This document shows, piece by piece, positions 1 through 8,149 of a DNA stretch of 64,000 nt. The DNA is taken from contig CAIYOD010000013.1 of the NCBI GenBank assembly GCA_903927755.1, positions 1 to 64,000 of the forward strand, written 5' to 3'. The position numbers were made by a program, and so were the translations under genes. How positions within the stretch are numbered: the first letter of the stretch is position 1; each line of letters opens with the position of its first letter. The notes under the pieces were generated by a model. It ran no database searches. It was not told the DNA's origin and was given only the letters and a program-made list of their open reading frames with translations. The DNA is from an uncultured Thermoleophilia bacterium. GTDB lineage: Bacteria; Actinomycetota; Thermoleophilia; UBA2241.

Positions 1-1
1 G

Positions 2-88
2 CCGTCGCAGAGCCGAGAGACGGACTACGTGGGGGTCGTCGAAGAAGGCCAGTCGGCCGGCCGGAGCGAACGCGGAGAAGCGGCGTGA
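2..88 (+). CDS. possible 3' end of a gene cut by the window edge
   Basis: The second forward frame is open from the window edge to a TGA at 86-88 and encodes a charged, low-complexity tail (ending in GRSERGEAA). Such a tail could close an actinobacterial protein that begins outside the window. No family can be assigned from 28 residues. It would converge with the flavodoxin gene, whose stop lies at 107. Confidence is low because chance open frames are common at this base composition. Confidence 0.25.
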   Translation, partial: PSQSRETDYVGVVEEGQSAGRSERGEAA

Positions 89-106
89 GCGTGCTGGACG
101 CGGAGG

Positions 107-607
107 CTAGCTCAGCTCGTCCGCCGCGAACCGCCGCGCGAACTGCCGCGCGGAGTCCAGCGCGTCCTCGGCCAGCGGACCCTTCATGCCCGTGACGAGG
201 CAGCGCAGCACGACCGGGTAGACGGCGAAGCCGGCGCCCGCGAGCTCGTCGCGGGTCTTGGCGCCTCCGCCGGGGAAGAGCCATTGATTGTCCTCACCGT
301 TCTTCGCAGGGTCCTCGTCGAGCGGACCCCAGGTATCGAAGCAGAAGGCTCGGATGTCGCCGAGCTTCGCGGGGTCGAGTTTCTTCGCGAAGCTCCGTGC
401 GCGGCGGCTCATGTTCTTGATGCGCGTGGGACCTCCGACACCGAGGAAGTCCGCGCCGGCCACCGGCGGCTTGCTCGGATCGAGCCTCTGCTTGTGGAGA
501 TTCACGACGGTGACGACGTTGCCGAGGGCGCGCAACTCCTCGGCCAGAGCCTCGGCGACCTGCCCCGTGTTCCCGTAGTAGCTGTCGTAAACGATGACGC
601 CGTTCAT
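107..607 (-). CDS. flavodoxin-like protein
   Basis: A 166-residue single-domain flavodoxin-like protein, expected to bind FMN and act as a soluble one- or two-electron carrier. The N-terminus (VIVYDSYYGNTGQVAEAL) is the beta strand and phosphate-binding loop of the fold, and the FDTWGP region and the glycine-rich segment near residue 115 would lie around the isoalloxazine ring. The length is normal for a short-chain flavodoxin. It starts 12 nt after the stop of the DUF1059 gene, so the two are probably co-transcribed. The partner enzyme is not evident; a flavodoxin-domain NAD(P)H reductase-like protein is an alternative. Confidence 0.85.
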   Translation of the reverse strand: MNGVIVYDSYYGNTGQVAEALAEELRALGNVVTVVNLHKQRLDPSKPPVAGADFLGVGGPTRIKNMSRRARSFAKKLDPAKLGDIRAFCFDTWGPLDEDPAKNGEDNQWLFPGGGAKTRDELAGAGFAVYPVVLRCLVTGMKGPLAEDALDSARQFARRFAADELS

Positions 608-619
608 GGCATCAGTATG

Positions 620-835
620 TCAGATCGTCGCGACCTCGTGCGCCGCGGCCGCAATGCGCTCCCTGAGCGCGCGACGCTCCGGCGACTCTGGATCGGCGTC
701 CACGGCGGCGCAGATCCCGGGATGGCGATGGCGCGCGTGCGCGAGGATGGCGATCTCGAGTCGCTCCAGTGAGTAGGCCATGAGGTCGAACTCGCAGTCG
801 GCGACGCCGAGATCCCGGCACGACACTTCGTACAT
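620..835 (-). CDS. DUF1059 family small protein
   Basis: A 71-residue protein that starts MYEVSCRDLGVADCEFDL, the typical opening of DUF1059 proteins (a conserved Cys, then DCEF or DCDF), followed by a helix with paired histidines (AHARHRHPG). The function of the family is unknown; these are small cytosolic proteins common in actinobacteria and archaea. The start has AAAGGGG five bases upstream. It is the first gene of a two-gene unit with the flavodoxin, which may hint at a redox or stress role, but that is inference. Confidence 0.8.
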   Translation of the reverse strand: MYEVSCRDLGVADCEFDLMAYSLERLEIAILAHARHRHPGICAAVDADPESPERRALRERIAAAAHEVATI

Positions 836-1052
836 GGCAGCCCCTTTCGCCGGCAGCGCGGTCGACGCCGGTTCGTGCGCACCGCCAGTATTCCCCCGCG
901 CAGGGAGCGGAAGGGGGGACTACGGTCGAATGGGGTGTCCGGGAGCCGCATTCTGGGGTGCTCACCCTACAGGGGGCAAAGCCGCGCCGCCGCGTGGTAG
1001 CGTGAGCTGTCGCTGACGAACGCCACCGCAGTGCGGGTGGGGAGGGAGACGA

Positions 1053-1337
1053 ATGGGCTGCTGTCTGATCATCGGTGTGCTGGCGGCGTCGCCGCGCTTC
1101 ATCCTGTTCGGCCTCTGGCTGTTCACCGACTACCTCAGTCGCATCGGTCTGCCGTTCATCTGGGGATTCATCGGGTTCCTGTTCGTGCCGTGCACGACGA
1201 TCGCGTACGCCATCGCCGAGAACTCGTTCGGTGGGCTGCAGGGGTGGGGGACCGTGGTGTTCGCCGCCGGGATCGTCCTGGACATCCTGCTCTACGCCGG
1301 TGGGCGAAGGGGACGGCAGGAGCAGCACGCGACCTGA
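1053..1337 (+). CDS. small membrane protein
   Basis: A 94-residue protein with three hydrophobic stretches (residues about 3-25, 30-55 and 63-83) and a short basic, glutamine-rich tail (GGRRGRQEQHAT). The ATG follows GGGGAGGGAGACGA, a strong ribosome binding site. The pattern resembles small actinobacterial integral membrane proteins of unknown function; no catalytic motif is visible. It stands alone, divergent from the DUF1059/flavodoxin unit and convergent with the MFS gene. Confidence 0.7.
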   Translation: MGCCLIIGVLAASPRFILFGLWLFTDYLSRIGLPFIWGFIGFLFVPCTTIAYAIAENSFGGLQGWGTVVFAAGIVLDILLYAGGRRGRQEQHAT

Positions 1338-1374
1338 GCGGCGGCGCTTCGCGACGGGTCGACTGCCGTGACGC

Positions 1375-2685
1375 TCACGCGCTCGTGTGGGGTGCGGCTC
1401 CGCCGGCGGGCGGCGCAGGAGGACCGGCTTCGCCGGACAGTATCGCCGCCGGCTGCAGACGCCACACGTCCTTGACGAGCAGCACCCAGTAGGCGGCCAG
1501 CAGCCCGAGGCCTCCGGTGACCCAGCACATGGTCGTCACCCCGAACCGCTCGGCGAGCGGGCCGGCGACCGCCAGTCCGACCGGCCACAGCGCCAGGGAC
1601 GACATCCAGTCCCATGCAGTGACACGGCCGAGCGACTCCTTGGCGATCTGCGTCTGCAGGGTCGTGTTCCACACCGCGACGAGGATGCCGACGGCCACGC
1701 CGCGGAGGATGTACACACCGCCGAGCACCCATGGGTTCCCGAAGAGGGCGAGCGCCAGCGGCGCCGCGACCGCGGTACTCCCGGTGAGCGTGACGGTGAT
1801 CATGGGCCGCTTGGGCCGGTAGCGCATGGCGATGGCCATCCCGATGATCATGCCGGCGCTGAAGACGGCCTGGAGCCAGCCCCAGGCCACTGCGCCGTAG
1901 CCTTCTTCGCGCAGCCCGAGCGGCCCCAGGATCTGGAACGGGGCGATGACGATGCAGAGCACGAGGCAGACGCGCAGCAGCATCACCCAGAGCCAGGTGC
2001 GCGACTTGACCTCGCGCCATCCGGCGCGCAGTTCCGCGCCGAAGCCGTGGACTGCGGCCGCGGCCTTGGTCACCGCAGGGACGTGCAGTCTGGCGAGGAA
2101 GGCGGCGCTGACGAGGAAGGTGGCGCTGTCGATCGCGATCGCGCCGCCGGGCCCGATGACGGCCACCAGCATGCCGGCCACCGCCGGCCCCACCATCCAG
2201 CCGAAGTTGTCGCTGATGCCCATGAGGGCGTTGGCCTGCTGCAGCTCCCCGGCCGGCACGATCTGCGGAAGGATGGCGCCGGCGGCCGGGCGGAAGAAGG
2301 CCTCGGCGGCGCCGTGACAGGCGGCGAGCACGGCGAGCTGCCAGATCTGCGCCGTGCCCGTCAGCAGCAGCACGGCGGCGGTGATCTGGACGGCCGCGCG
2401 GACGAGGTCGCTGGCCATCATGAGGGCGGCCCGCGGCAGTCTGTCCGCCCACACCCCCCCGACCAGCGCCAGCAGGACCAGTGGCACGCTCTGCGCCGCC
2501 AGCACGAGCCCGAGGTCGGTGCCGGAGCCGGTGAGGTCGAGCACGGCGAACGTGAGCGCCACCGGCGTGATGCCGTCGCCGAACACCGAGACGCTCTGCG
2601 CGAGGAACACGTTGCGGAAGTCTCGCCGGCGCAGCGCGCCGGCGCCTTCGCGAACGCGCGCGGGGATGAAGCGGGAGAGACTCAT
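1375..2685 (-). CDS. MFS transporter (MFS_3/EntS-like exporter)
   Basis: A 436-residue protein with about twelve hydrophobic segments. The N-terminus (RRDFRNVFLAQSVSVFGDGITPVALTFAVLDLTGSG) is typical of the MFS_3 group that includes the enterobactin exporter EntS and many actinobacterial drug or metabolite exporters. The loop VWADRLPRAALMMASDLVRA between the second and third segments is the group's version of the MFS GxxxDRxGRR motif. It is probably a proton-driven exporter in the cytoplasmic membrane; the substrate cannot be read. The C-terminus is Ala/Pro-rich and disordered. It lies 77 nt downstream of the ABC exporter pair on the same strand. Confidence 0.85.
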   Translation of the reverse strand: MSLSRFIPARVREGAGALRRRDFRNVFLAQSVSVFGDGITPVALTFAVLDLTGSGTDLGLVLAAQSVPLVLLALVGGVWADRLPRAALMMASDLVRAAVQITAAVLLLTGTAQIWQLAVLAACHGAAEAFFRPAAGAILPQIVPAGELQQANALMGISDNFGWMVGPAVAGMLVAVIGPGGAIAIDSATFLVSAAFLARLHVPAVTKAAAAVHGFGAELRAGWREVKSRTWLWVMLLRVCLVLCIVIAPFQILGPLGLREEGYGAVAWGWLQAVFSAGMIIGMAIAMRYRPKRPMITVTLTGSTAVAAPLALALFGNPWVLGGVYILRGVAVGILVAVWNTTLQTQIAKESLGRVTAWDWMSSLALWPVGLAVAGPLAERFGVTTMCWVTGGLGLLAAYWVLLVKDVWRLQPAAILSGEAGPPAPPAGGAAPHTSA

Positions 2686-2762
2686 GCGCCGAGTCTACAA
2701 GGGCGCGGGGCGTGCGCGACGCCCGGCCGTCAGAGGGCCGCGGCCGGCCGATCGCCCCCGCC

Positions 2763-3524
2763 TTACGACATCTTGGTGGCGCCGCGCGCCGCCCAGAGCG
2801 CCATGATCCCCGTCAGCGTCGCGAACCCGAGGGTCACGGCGAAGCCGACGATGAGGGATGTGCTGTCCCAGCCCGTGTTCAGCAGCGAGCGCATCGAGTC
2901 GAAGACGTAGGTCGTCGGGTTGATCGTCGCCGCTACCTTGAGCCAGCCGGCGGTGACGTACTCTTTGGGCACGAACGTGTAACTCAGGAAGATGAGCGGG
3001 AAGAAGGCGAAGGTCGCCGCCTGGGCCGCCGCCGCGTTCTTGGTCTTGAGCGCCATGAAGGCGGCGTAGCCCGCGAACGCCATGCCCCACAGGAAGGCGA
3101 GCACGACCACCAGGGCGAAGCCGAGCGGGCCTGCGGCGACCTTGAGGCCCAGCGCCAGGGCGATCAGCATGACGAGGACGACCTGGGCCGTGAGGACGAT
3201 CGCGCTCGCGATCATCGGCCCCCAGATCACCGAGAGCCTCCGCGTGGGCGTCAGGAGGAGCTTGGTGAAGTAGCCGTTGTCGATGTCCTTGATGAGCGTC
3301 TGCCCGGCGAGGCCGGCGCCGCCGACCGCCGCCGAGACGATGGCGACCGGGAGGATGAACCCCAGATACGTTCCCTGGAACCCCGGCAGTTCGGCGACCG
3401 ACGAGAGACCGCTGTTGTAGACGAAGAGGAAAAAGACGCTGATGGCGATGTTGGGGAGGATCGTCGCCGGCTCGCGCATGGTGTTGCGCAGCGAGCGGCC
3501 GATCAGGAGCACGGTGTCGTTCAT
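2763..3524 (-). CDS. ABC-2 type transporter permease (DrrB-like)
   Basis: A 253-residue ABC-2 family membrane subunit with six predicted membrane segments. The N-terminus (RSLRNTMREPATILPNI) is the amphipathic lead helix usual in DrrB/NodJ-type permeases. ABC-2 proteins export drugs, lipids or polysaccharides. Its ATG overlaps the stop of the upstream ATPase gene (ATGA at 3521-3524), so the two are translationally coupled and almost certainly form one exporter. The substrate is unknown. Confidence 0.9.
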   Translation of the reverse strand: MNDTVLLIGRSLRNTMREPATILPNIAISVFFLFVYNSGLSSVAELPGFQGTYLGFILPVAIVSAAVGGAGLAGQTLIKDIDNGYFTKLLLTPTRRLSVIWGPMIASAIVLTAQVVLVMLIALALGLKVAAGPLGFALVVVLAFLWGMAFAGYAAFMALKTKNAAAAQAATFAFFPLIFLSYTFVPKEYVTAGWLKVAATINPTTYVFDSMRSLLNTGWDSTSLIVGFAVTLGFATLTGIMALWAARGATKMS

Positions 3525-4531
3525 GATCTCACCTCCGCGCCGGCGGGGACGTCGTCCGCACCCTCGTCCACCTCGTGTTCCAGCGCCTCGCCGGTGACGC
3601 GCAGGAAAACGTCGTCGAGGCTCGGCTGCTCGATCGTGAGGCCCTGAAGGCTGATGCCGGCGCCGTCGAGGACGCGCACCAGCTCGGGCACGTTCTCCGC
3701 GGCGCGTCCGAAGTACAGTCGCAGCTCGCGGTTGGAGCGCTGGCGGTTGGGCGCCACCGGCGCCAGCGCGTCCTGGGCGCGCTCTGCGTCATCAGACGAG
3801 CCGAACTGCAGCTCGACGACCTCGTCGCCGACCTGGCGCTTCAGCTCCTCGGGGGTGCCTTGGGCGACGATCGTACCCTTGTTGATGATGGCGATCTGAT
3901 CGGCGAGGCGGTCAGCCTCCTCGAGGTACTGCGTCGTCAGAAAGATCGTCATGCCGAAGTCGTCGTTGAGGCGCCGCACCTCCTCCCAGATGGCGGCGCG
4001 GCTGGCCGGATCGAGGCCTGTGGTCGGCTCGTCCAGGAACAGGATCCGCGGATCGTGGACGAGAGCGAGTGCGAGGTCGAGCCGGCGCTTCATGCCTCCG
4101 GAGTACGCGCCGGCCCGCTTCTTCGGGTCGACGTCGTCGAGGCCGACCGTCACGAGCAGCCGCTCCGCCGTCTTGCGCGCCTCGTCGCGTGGCGTGCCGA
4201 AGAGCTCGGTCTGGAGCATGAGCAGCTCTCGCGCCGTCATCAGCGGGTCGAGGCCGACGTCCTGGAGGGCGACGCCGATCGCCTCGCGCACCTTGCCGCC
4301 TTGCCGTTGGACGTCGTAGCCGCCCACCGAGGCGCGGCCGCTCGTCGGGTTCAGGATCGTCGTCAGGATCTTCACGAGCGTCGATTTGCCGGCTCCGTTC
4401 GGCCCCAGGAAGCCGAAGATCTGACCGCCTGGGACCTCGAGGTCGACGCCGTCGACGGCGTGCAGCTTCCCGAAGTCCCGGCGCAGCGCCTCCGCGGTGA
4501 TGCTCCGGTCGGCTCCGTCTCTGTCGGACAC
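3521..4531 (-). CDS. ABC transporter ATP-binding protein (DrrA-like)
   Basis: The ATPase subunit of the DrrAB-like exporter, energising the permease encoded just downstream. It has Walker A GPNGAGKST, the signature (Y)SGGMKRRLDLA, Walker B RILFLDEPTTGLD and the DrrA-type C-terminal domain (about the last 90 residues, ending in the SLDDVFLRVTGEALE element). The ORF track starts at 4630, but the first 33 codons do not look like protein. A GTG at 4531 preceded by GGGGGAGGGTCCC gives VSDRDGADRSITAEAL and is my choice; an ATG at 4549 is the alternative. Its promoter must lie within about 110 bp shared with the divergent epimerase gene. Confidence 0.9.
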   Translation of the reverse strand: MSDRDGADRSITAEALRRDFGKLHAVDGVDLEVPGGQIFGFLGPNGAGKSTLVKILTTILNPTSGRASVGGYDVQRQGGKVREAIGVALQDVGLDPLMTARELLMLQTELFGTPRDEARKTAERLLVTVGLDDVDPKKRAGAYSGGMKRRLDLALALVHDPRILFLDEPTTGLDPASRAAIWEEVRRLNDDFGMTIFLTTQYLEEADRLADQIAIINKGTIVAQGTPEELKRQVGDEVVELQFGSSDDAERAQDALAPVAPNRQRSNRELRLYFGRAAENVPELVRVLDGAGISLQGLTIEQPSLDDVFLRVTGEALEHEVDEGADDVPAGAEVRS

Positions 4532-4644
4532 GGGACCCTCCCCCGTCATGAAACACTTGCAGTGCGGTCGGGATTCCCTGCGCGGCCATCGGCTAACCTT
4601 GCGACGGCCCGGGTAAGAGGGCCTCACCAAGCAAGGAGGGTCCG

Positions 4645-6012
4645 ATGCCGATCTTCGAGTGGCGCAGCGTCATGCCGGCGTCCGCCGACGAGGTCTTCGC
4701 CTATCACGCGCGACCCGGAGCGTTTCGGCGTCTGGCGCCGCCGTGGCAGAAGATGCGGGTGATCGAGGAGACCGGCGACGTTACTGCGGGACGCGTCGCC
4801 TTCGACGTCTGGTTCGGACCCTTGAAGCGCCACTGGGTGGCGGAGATGGGCAGTGCGATGCCGGGCCGGCAGTTCGTTGATCGGCAGCTGGACGGGCCGT
4901 TCGCGGCGTGGGAGCACGTGCACCGGTTCATCCCAATCGACGACGAGCGCAGCGAGCTGCTCGATCACATCGAGTACAGCCTGCCGGCCGGCGGCCTCAC
5001 CGACTCCGTCGGTGAAGGCCCGGCCGGCAAGACTCTCTCGCGCCTCTTCCGCTTCCGTCACGAGCGCACGCGGCTGGATCTCGGGCGGCACGCGCTGTGG
5101 GCCGACCGTCCGCGGCTCACCGTGGCGATCGCCGGCGCCAGCGGTCTCGTCGGCTCGCACCTCACTGACTACCTGACCACCGCCGGCCACCGCGTGATCC
5201 GGCTGGTCCGGAACGCGGAGGCCGGGCCGGGCGAAGTCCCTTGGAACCCGGCCACCGCCGCCCTGGATCACGGCGCTCTCGAAGGCGTCGACGCGATCGT
5301 GAACTTCTCCGGCGTGACGCTCAGCGGCATCTGGACCTCCAGTCGCAAGAAGGCGATCCTGGAGAGCCGCGTGCAGGCGACGCGTACCCTCGCCGAGGCG
5401 ATCGCCCGCATGGACTCGCCGCCCTCGGTCTTCGTGAGCATCTCCGCGGTTGGGGCCTACGGGTCCCGCGGCGACGAGACCATCACCGAGCAGACGGAGC
5501 TCGGCGAGGGCTTCCTCGCCGACGTCTGCCACGCCTGGGAAGAGGCGGCGGCGCCGGTCGCGTCCGCGGGCGTCCGCCTCGTCACCCCGCGCCTCGGTAT
5601 CGTGGTCAGCGCAGCCGGCGGAGCGGTCGCCGCGATGCTCCCCGCCTTCAGGGCCGGCGCCGGGACCCGGCTCGGCAAGGGCGATCAGTTCTGGGCCTGG
5701 GTGGAGCTGGACGACGTGCTCGGCGCGATCGAGTGGGCGCTCCACGACGAGGGCCTCGAGGGCGTCGTCAACGTCACCGCGCCGGAGCCTGTCACGAACC
5801 GGGAGTTCACCAGGACCCTGGGGCACGTGCTGCACCGCCCCGCGGCGTTCGCGGCGCCGGCCTTCGTCCTGCGTCACGGCCTCGGCGGGATGGGCGACGA
5901 GATGCTTCTCGCCAGCCAGCGGGCGATCCCCGAGCGGCTGAAGGAGCGGGGCTTCCGCTTCGCCTTCCCGTCGCTGGCGGGCGCGTTGCGGTACGAGCTG
6001 GGCCGCACTTGA
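4645..6012 (+). CDS. SRPBCC-epimerase fusion (TIGR01777 family)
   Basis: A 455-residue two-domain protein. Residues 1 to about 150 form an SRPBCC/START-like ligand-binding domain (FEWRSVMPASADEVFAYHARPGAF). From about residue 158 an extended short-chain dehydrogenase domain begins with the Rossmann motif IAGASGLVGSHL and ends with the conserved KERGFRFAFPSLAGAL found in TIGR01777 (YfcH-like) nucleotide-sugar epimerase homologues. The substrate is unknown; in plants the single-domain homologue GC1/SulA acts at the plastid division site. The fusion is common in actinobacteria. The start has AAGGAGGG seven bases upstream. Confidence 0.88.
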   Translation: MPIFEWRSVMPASADEVFAYHARPGAFRRLAPPWQKMRVIEETGDVTAGRVAFDVWFGPLKRHWVAEMGSAMPGRQFVDRQLDGPFAAWEHVHRFIPIDDERSELLDHIEYSLPAGGLTDSVGEGPAGKTLSRLFRFRHERTRLDLGRHALWADRPRLTVAIAGASGLVGSHLTDYLTTAGHRVIRLVRNAEAGPGEVPWNPATAALDHGALEGVDAIVNFSGVTLSGIWTSSRKKAILESRVQATRTLAEAIARMDSPPSVFVSISAVGAYGSRGDETITEQTELGEGFLADVCHAWEEAAAPVASAGVRLVTPRLGIVVSAAGGAVAAMLPAFRAGAGTRLGKGDQFWAWVELDDVLGAIEWALHDEGLEGVVNVTAPEPVTNREFTRTLGHVLHRPAAFAAPAFVLRHGLGGMGDEMLLASQRAIPERLKERGFRFAFPSLAGALRYELGRT

Positions 6013-6050
6013 ATCGAGGGACTGTCGTGGCGGCCGCAGGCGGCCCGGTC

Positions 6051-6686
6051 TCAGTATGCGACAGCCACCGCGTGGCCGATCTCGTCCGTCAGCGTGAGCT
6101 GGTCGAGCATGTACTCGGCCACGTCCGCCCGGGCGATGCGACGACCGCCGGGGAGAGAGTAGCCCGGCTCGGCCCGGTAGACGCCTCGAGCCGGGCCGTC
6201 CGTCAGCGCTCCCGAGACGCGCACGATCGTCCAGTCCAGCTCGCTCTGGCGGACGCTCGTCTCCATGCGCCGCAGGTCTGCGTAGGCGGGTCCGAGCAGG
6301 ATCGGCTTGATGACGCGATCGAAGATCCACGGCAGGTTCTGGTCCCGTCCGGGCTGCGTCCCGCTGGCGGAGAGCACGATGAGCCGGCGCACCCGGTAGC
6401 GCTGCATCGAGCGGATGACGTTGAGCGTGCCGAGCGCGTTCACCGCCGGCGCGCTCTTCCGGTGCGCCGCACTGAGCGCCACGAGGACGGCGTCCTGGCC
6501 GTCGACCGCGTCGCTCACGATGCCGCCGTCGAGGACGTCACCGGGGACGACGCGGACGCGGCCGGCGAGGTCGCCGAGCTTCTCCGGGGCGCGGACCAGC
6601 GCGGTCACGGCGTGACCGCGCTCGAGCGCGCCCCTGGTCAGCAGCCGCCCGCTGCGGCCTGTGGCTCCGACGACGAGGACGTTCAT
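6051..6686 (-). CDS. NAD(P)-binding reductase (atypical SDR, NmrA/YwnB-like)
   Basis: A 211-residue atypical short-chain dehydrogenase/reductase with the N-terminal dinucleotide-binding motif VVGATGRSGRLL and the segment LIVLSASGTQPGRDQ. Such proteins resemble flavin reductase (BLVRB), NmrA and B. subtilis YwnB; some act as redox sensors rather than enzymes. The classical YxxxK catalytic pair is not clear. It lies directly downstream of the universal stress protein on the same strand, and the apparent reading frame of that gene runs into it (see that entry). The substrate is unknown. Confidence 0.82.
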   Translation of the reverse strand: MNVLVVGATGRSGRLLTRGALERGHAVTALVRAPEKLGDLAGRVRVVPGDVLDGGIVSDAVDGQDAVLVALSAAHRKSAPAVNALGTLNVIRSMQRYRVRRLIVLSASGTQPGRDQNLPWIFDRVIKPILLGPAYADLRRMETSVRQSELDWTIVRVSGALTDGPARGVYRAEPGYSLPGGRRIARADVAEYMLDQLTLTDEIGHAVAVAY

Positions 6687-7158
6687 GCTCGCATCGTACC
6701 CGGCCGGGGCATCGACGCACTCCCCCTGCCCGATCCGGTCTACTCGATGCGGCCGGGATGCGGGGGGAGACGACGAGAGGGACGGTCGTCCTGTGCACGA
6801 GCGCGTGACTGGCGGAGCCGACCAGCGCCCCTACGAATGCCGACTCGCCACTCGTGCCGATGGCGAGCAGGTCGGCGCAGCGCTCCTCGGCCAGCTTGAT
6901 GAGGCCATCCACGACCGGCCGCTCGGCGATGATCGCCTCCGACGGAACGCCGTGGTTCGCCGCCGCCATGAGCGCGCCCTTGGTGAGCTGCTGCGCTTCC
7001 TTGTGCAGTTCGGCGTCCATCATCGGGTCAGAGGCACTCTCGAGGAGATGGGCGACGATCACCTTGCCGTCCAGGCGCTCCGCAAGCCCCAGCGCGACGT
7101 CCAGCGCCGCCCTCGAGCCGGGCCTGCCGTCGTACCCGACGACCACTGTGAACGCCAT
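6538..7158 (-). CDS. universal stress protein, probably frameshifted at its 3' end
   Basis: From the ATG at 7158 (AAGGGGG seven bases upstream) about 138 residues form a typical UspA domain: TVVVGYDGRPGSRAALDVAL, then LLAIGTSGESAFVGALVGSASHALVHRTTVPLVV, the ATP-binding G-2x-G-9x-G-type region. After PLVVSP the frame continues for about 70 Arg/Pro-rich residues that overlap the next gene by roughly 150 nt. A one-base change in the six-C run at 6763-6768 would move translation to a TAG at 6741-6743 and give a normal 139-residue protein. I read this as a sequencing error or a recent frameshift rather than a genuine extension. Confidence 0.75.
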   Translation of the reverse strand: MAFTVVVGYDGRPGSRAALDVALGLAERLDGKVIVAHLLESASDPMMDAELHKEAQQLTKGALMAAANHGVPSEAIIAERPVVDGLIKLAEERCADLLAIGTSGESAFVGALVGSASHALVHRTTVPLVVSPRIPAASSRPDRAGGVRRCPGRVRCEHERPRRRSHRPQRAAADQGRARARSRRDRAGPRPGEARRPRRPRPRRPR

Positions 7159-7365
7159 CGTCACGCCCCCTTGTGCCGCGCGACCGTGCCTGCGTCCGAC
7201 TCTTACCCGCGCGGCGGCGGCTTCAGCGCCGTGGTCCGATGACCAGCGGGCGTCGGGGAATCGACCGCGGGTCCTGCCCCGTCGCTCCGAATGCGTAGTC
7301 TGTGGAGGCTGCGGCTCTGTGCTCCCGCGCGGCCGCCGACCACGCCTCCCGGGTAGCATGAGTGC

Positions 7366-8052
7366 GTGGGTACCGACCTCGCTGGGAAGAGCGTCCTCGT
7401 CACGGGGGCGAGCATCGGCATCGGGCGCGAGACAGCGCTGCGCTTCGCCGCGGCAGGATGCCGCGTGGCGCTCACCTACTTCGAGCATCGCGCCGAGGCC
7501 GAGGAAGTCGTGCAGCGGTGTCTCGGCCTCGGCGCCCCCGACGCCTTCGCCGTCTCACTGCAGCTCGCCGACGAGGACAGCATCTGCACGCTGCTGGAGC
7601 GGGTGATCGACCGGTACGGCGCCCTCGACATCCTGATCAACAACGCCGGCGTGATCAGCTGGAAGCCGCTCCTCGAGCAGGACTTCGGGGAACTCGACAC
7701 CCAGGTCAACGTGAATCTGCTGGGCGTCATGAAGCTCACGTGGTGCTTCCTGCCGCTGCTGACGGATGCGGTGATCACCGTCGGCAGCACCGCAACGCTG
7801 CATCAGTCGCGCACGCCGCCGCCGTACTGCGCGACCAAGTGGGGCCTGCGTGGCTTCGTCAAGGCCCTGGCCGTGGAGCATCCGGACAAGCTGATCGCGA
7901 GCGTGCACCCCACGGTGACCGCGACGCGCATGAACGACATGCAGGGCATGTCGCCGGAGCGCGTCGCCGACGTGATCTATCGCATCGCTGCCGGGGAGAT
8001 CGAGGTCGAGCCCGGCGGCGACGTGGACCTGCGGGACTACCCGAACGAGTGA
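7366..8052 (+). CDS. short-chain dehydrogenase/reductase
   Basis: A 228-residue classical SDR. It has the cofactor motif VTGASIGIGRE (TGxxxGIG) at about residue 12, NNAGVISW (NNAG) near 87, a serine in TVGSTATLHQS and the catalytic YxxxK as PYCATKWG. The loop after the second strand (TYFEHRAEAEE) lacks the usual basic residue pair for NADPH, so cofactor choice is open. Proteins of this type reduce sugars, acyl groups or aldehydes; the substrate is not readable. The start is a GTG without a clear ribosome binding site. Confidence 0.85.
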   Translation: MGTDLAGKSVLVTGASIGIGRETALRFAAAGCRVALTYFEHRAEAEEVVQRCLGLGAPDAFAVSLQLADEDSICTLLERVIDRYGALDILINNAGVISWKPLLEQDFGELDTQVNVNLLGVMKLTWCFLPLLTDAVITVGSTATLHQSRTPPPYCATKWGLRGFVKALAVEHPDKLIASVHPTVTATRMNDMQGMSPERVADVIYRIAAGEIEVEPGGDVDLRDYPNE

Positions 8053-8086
8053 AAGGGCCGGGGCGGCTGACGCCGCCCCGGCCCTT
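8053..8086. terminator. strong stem-loop after the SDR gene
   Basis: AAGGGCCGGGGCGGC and its perfect 15-base complement flank a TGAC loop, starting immediately after the SDR stop codon. There is no long T-tract. It sits between convergent genes and could stop transcription from both sides. Confidence 0.85.
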
Positions 8087-8094
8087 GCTGACGA

Positions 8095-8129
8095 GCGGGC
8101 CGGCCCCCAAGGGGACGGAGCCGGCCCGC
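8095..8129. terminator. second stem-loop between convergent genes
   Basis: GCGGGCCGGC pairs perfectly with GCCGGCCCGC across a 15-nt loop. It lies just downstream of the FtsX-family permease gene read on the minus strand and probably serves as its terminator. Confidence 0.6.
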
Positions 8130-8149
8130 CTCGCCGTCTCTCCCGAGGC

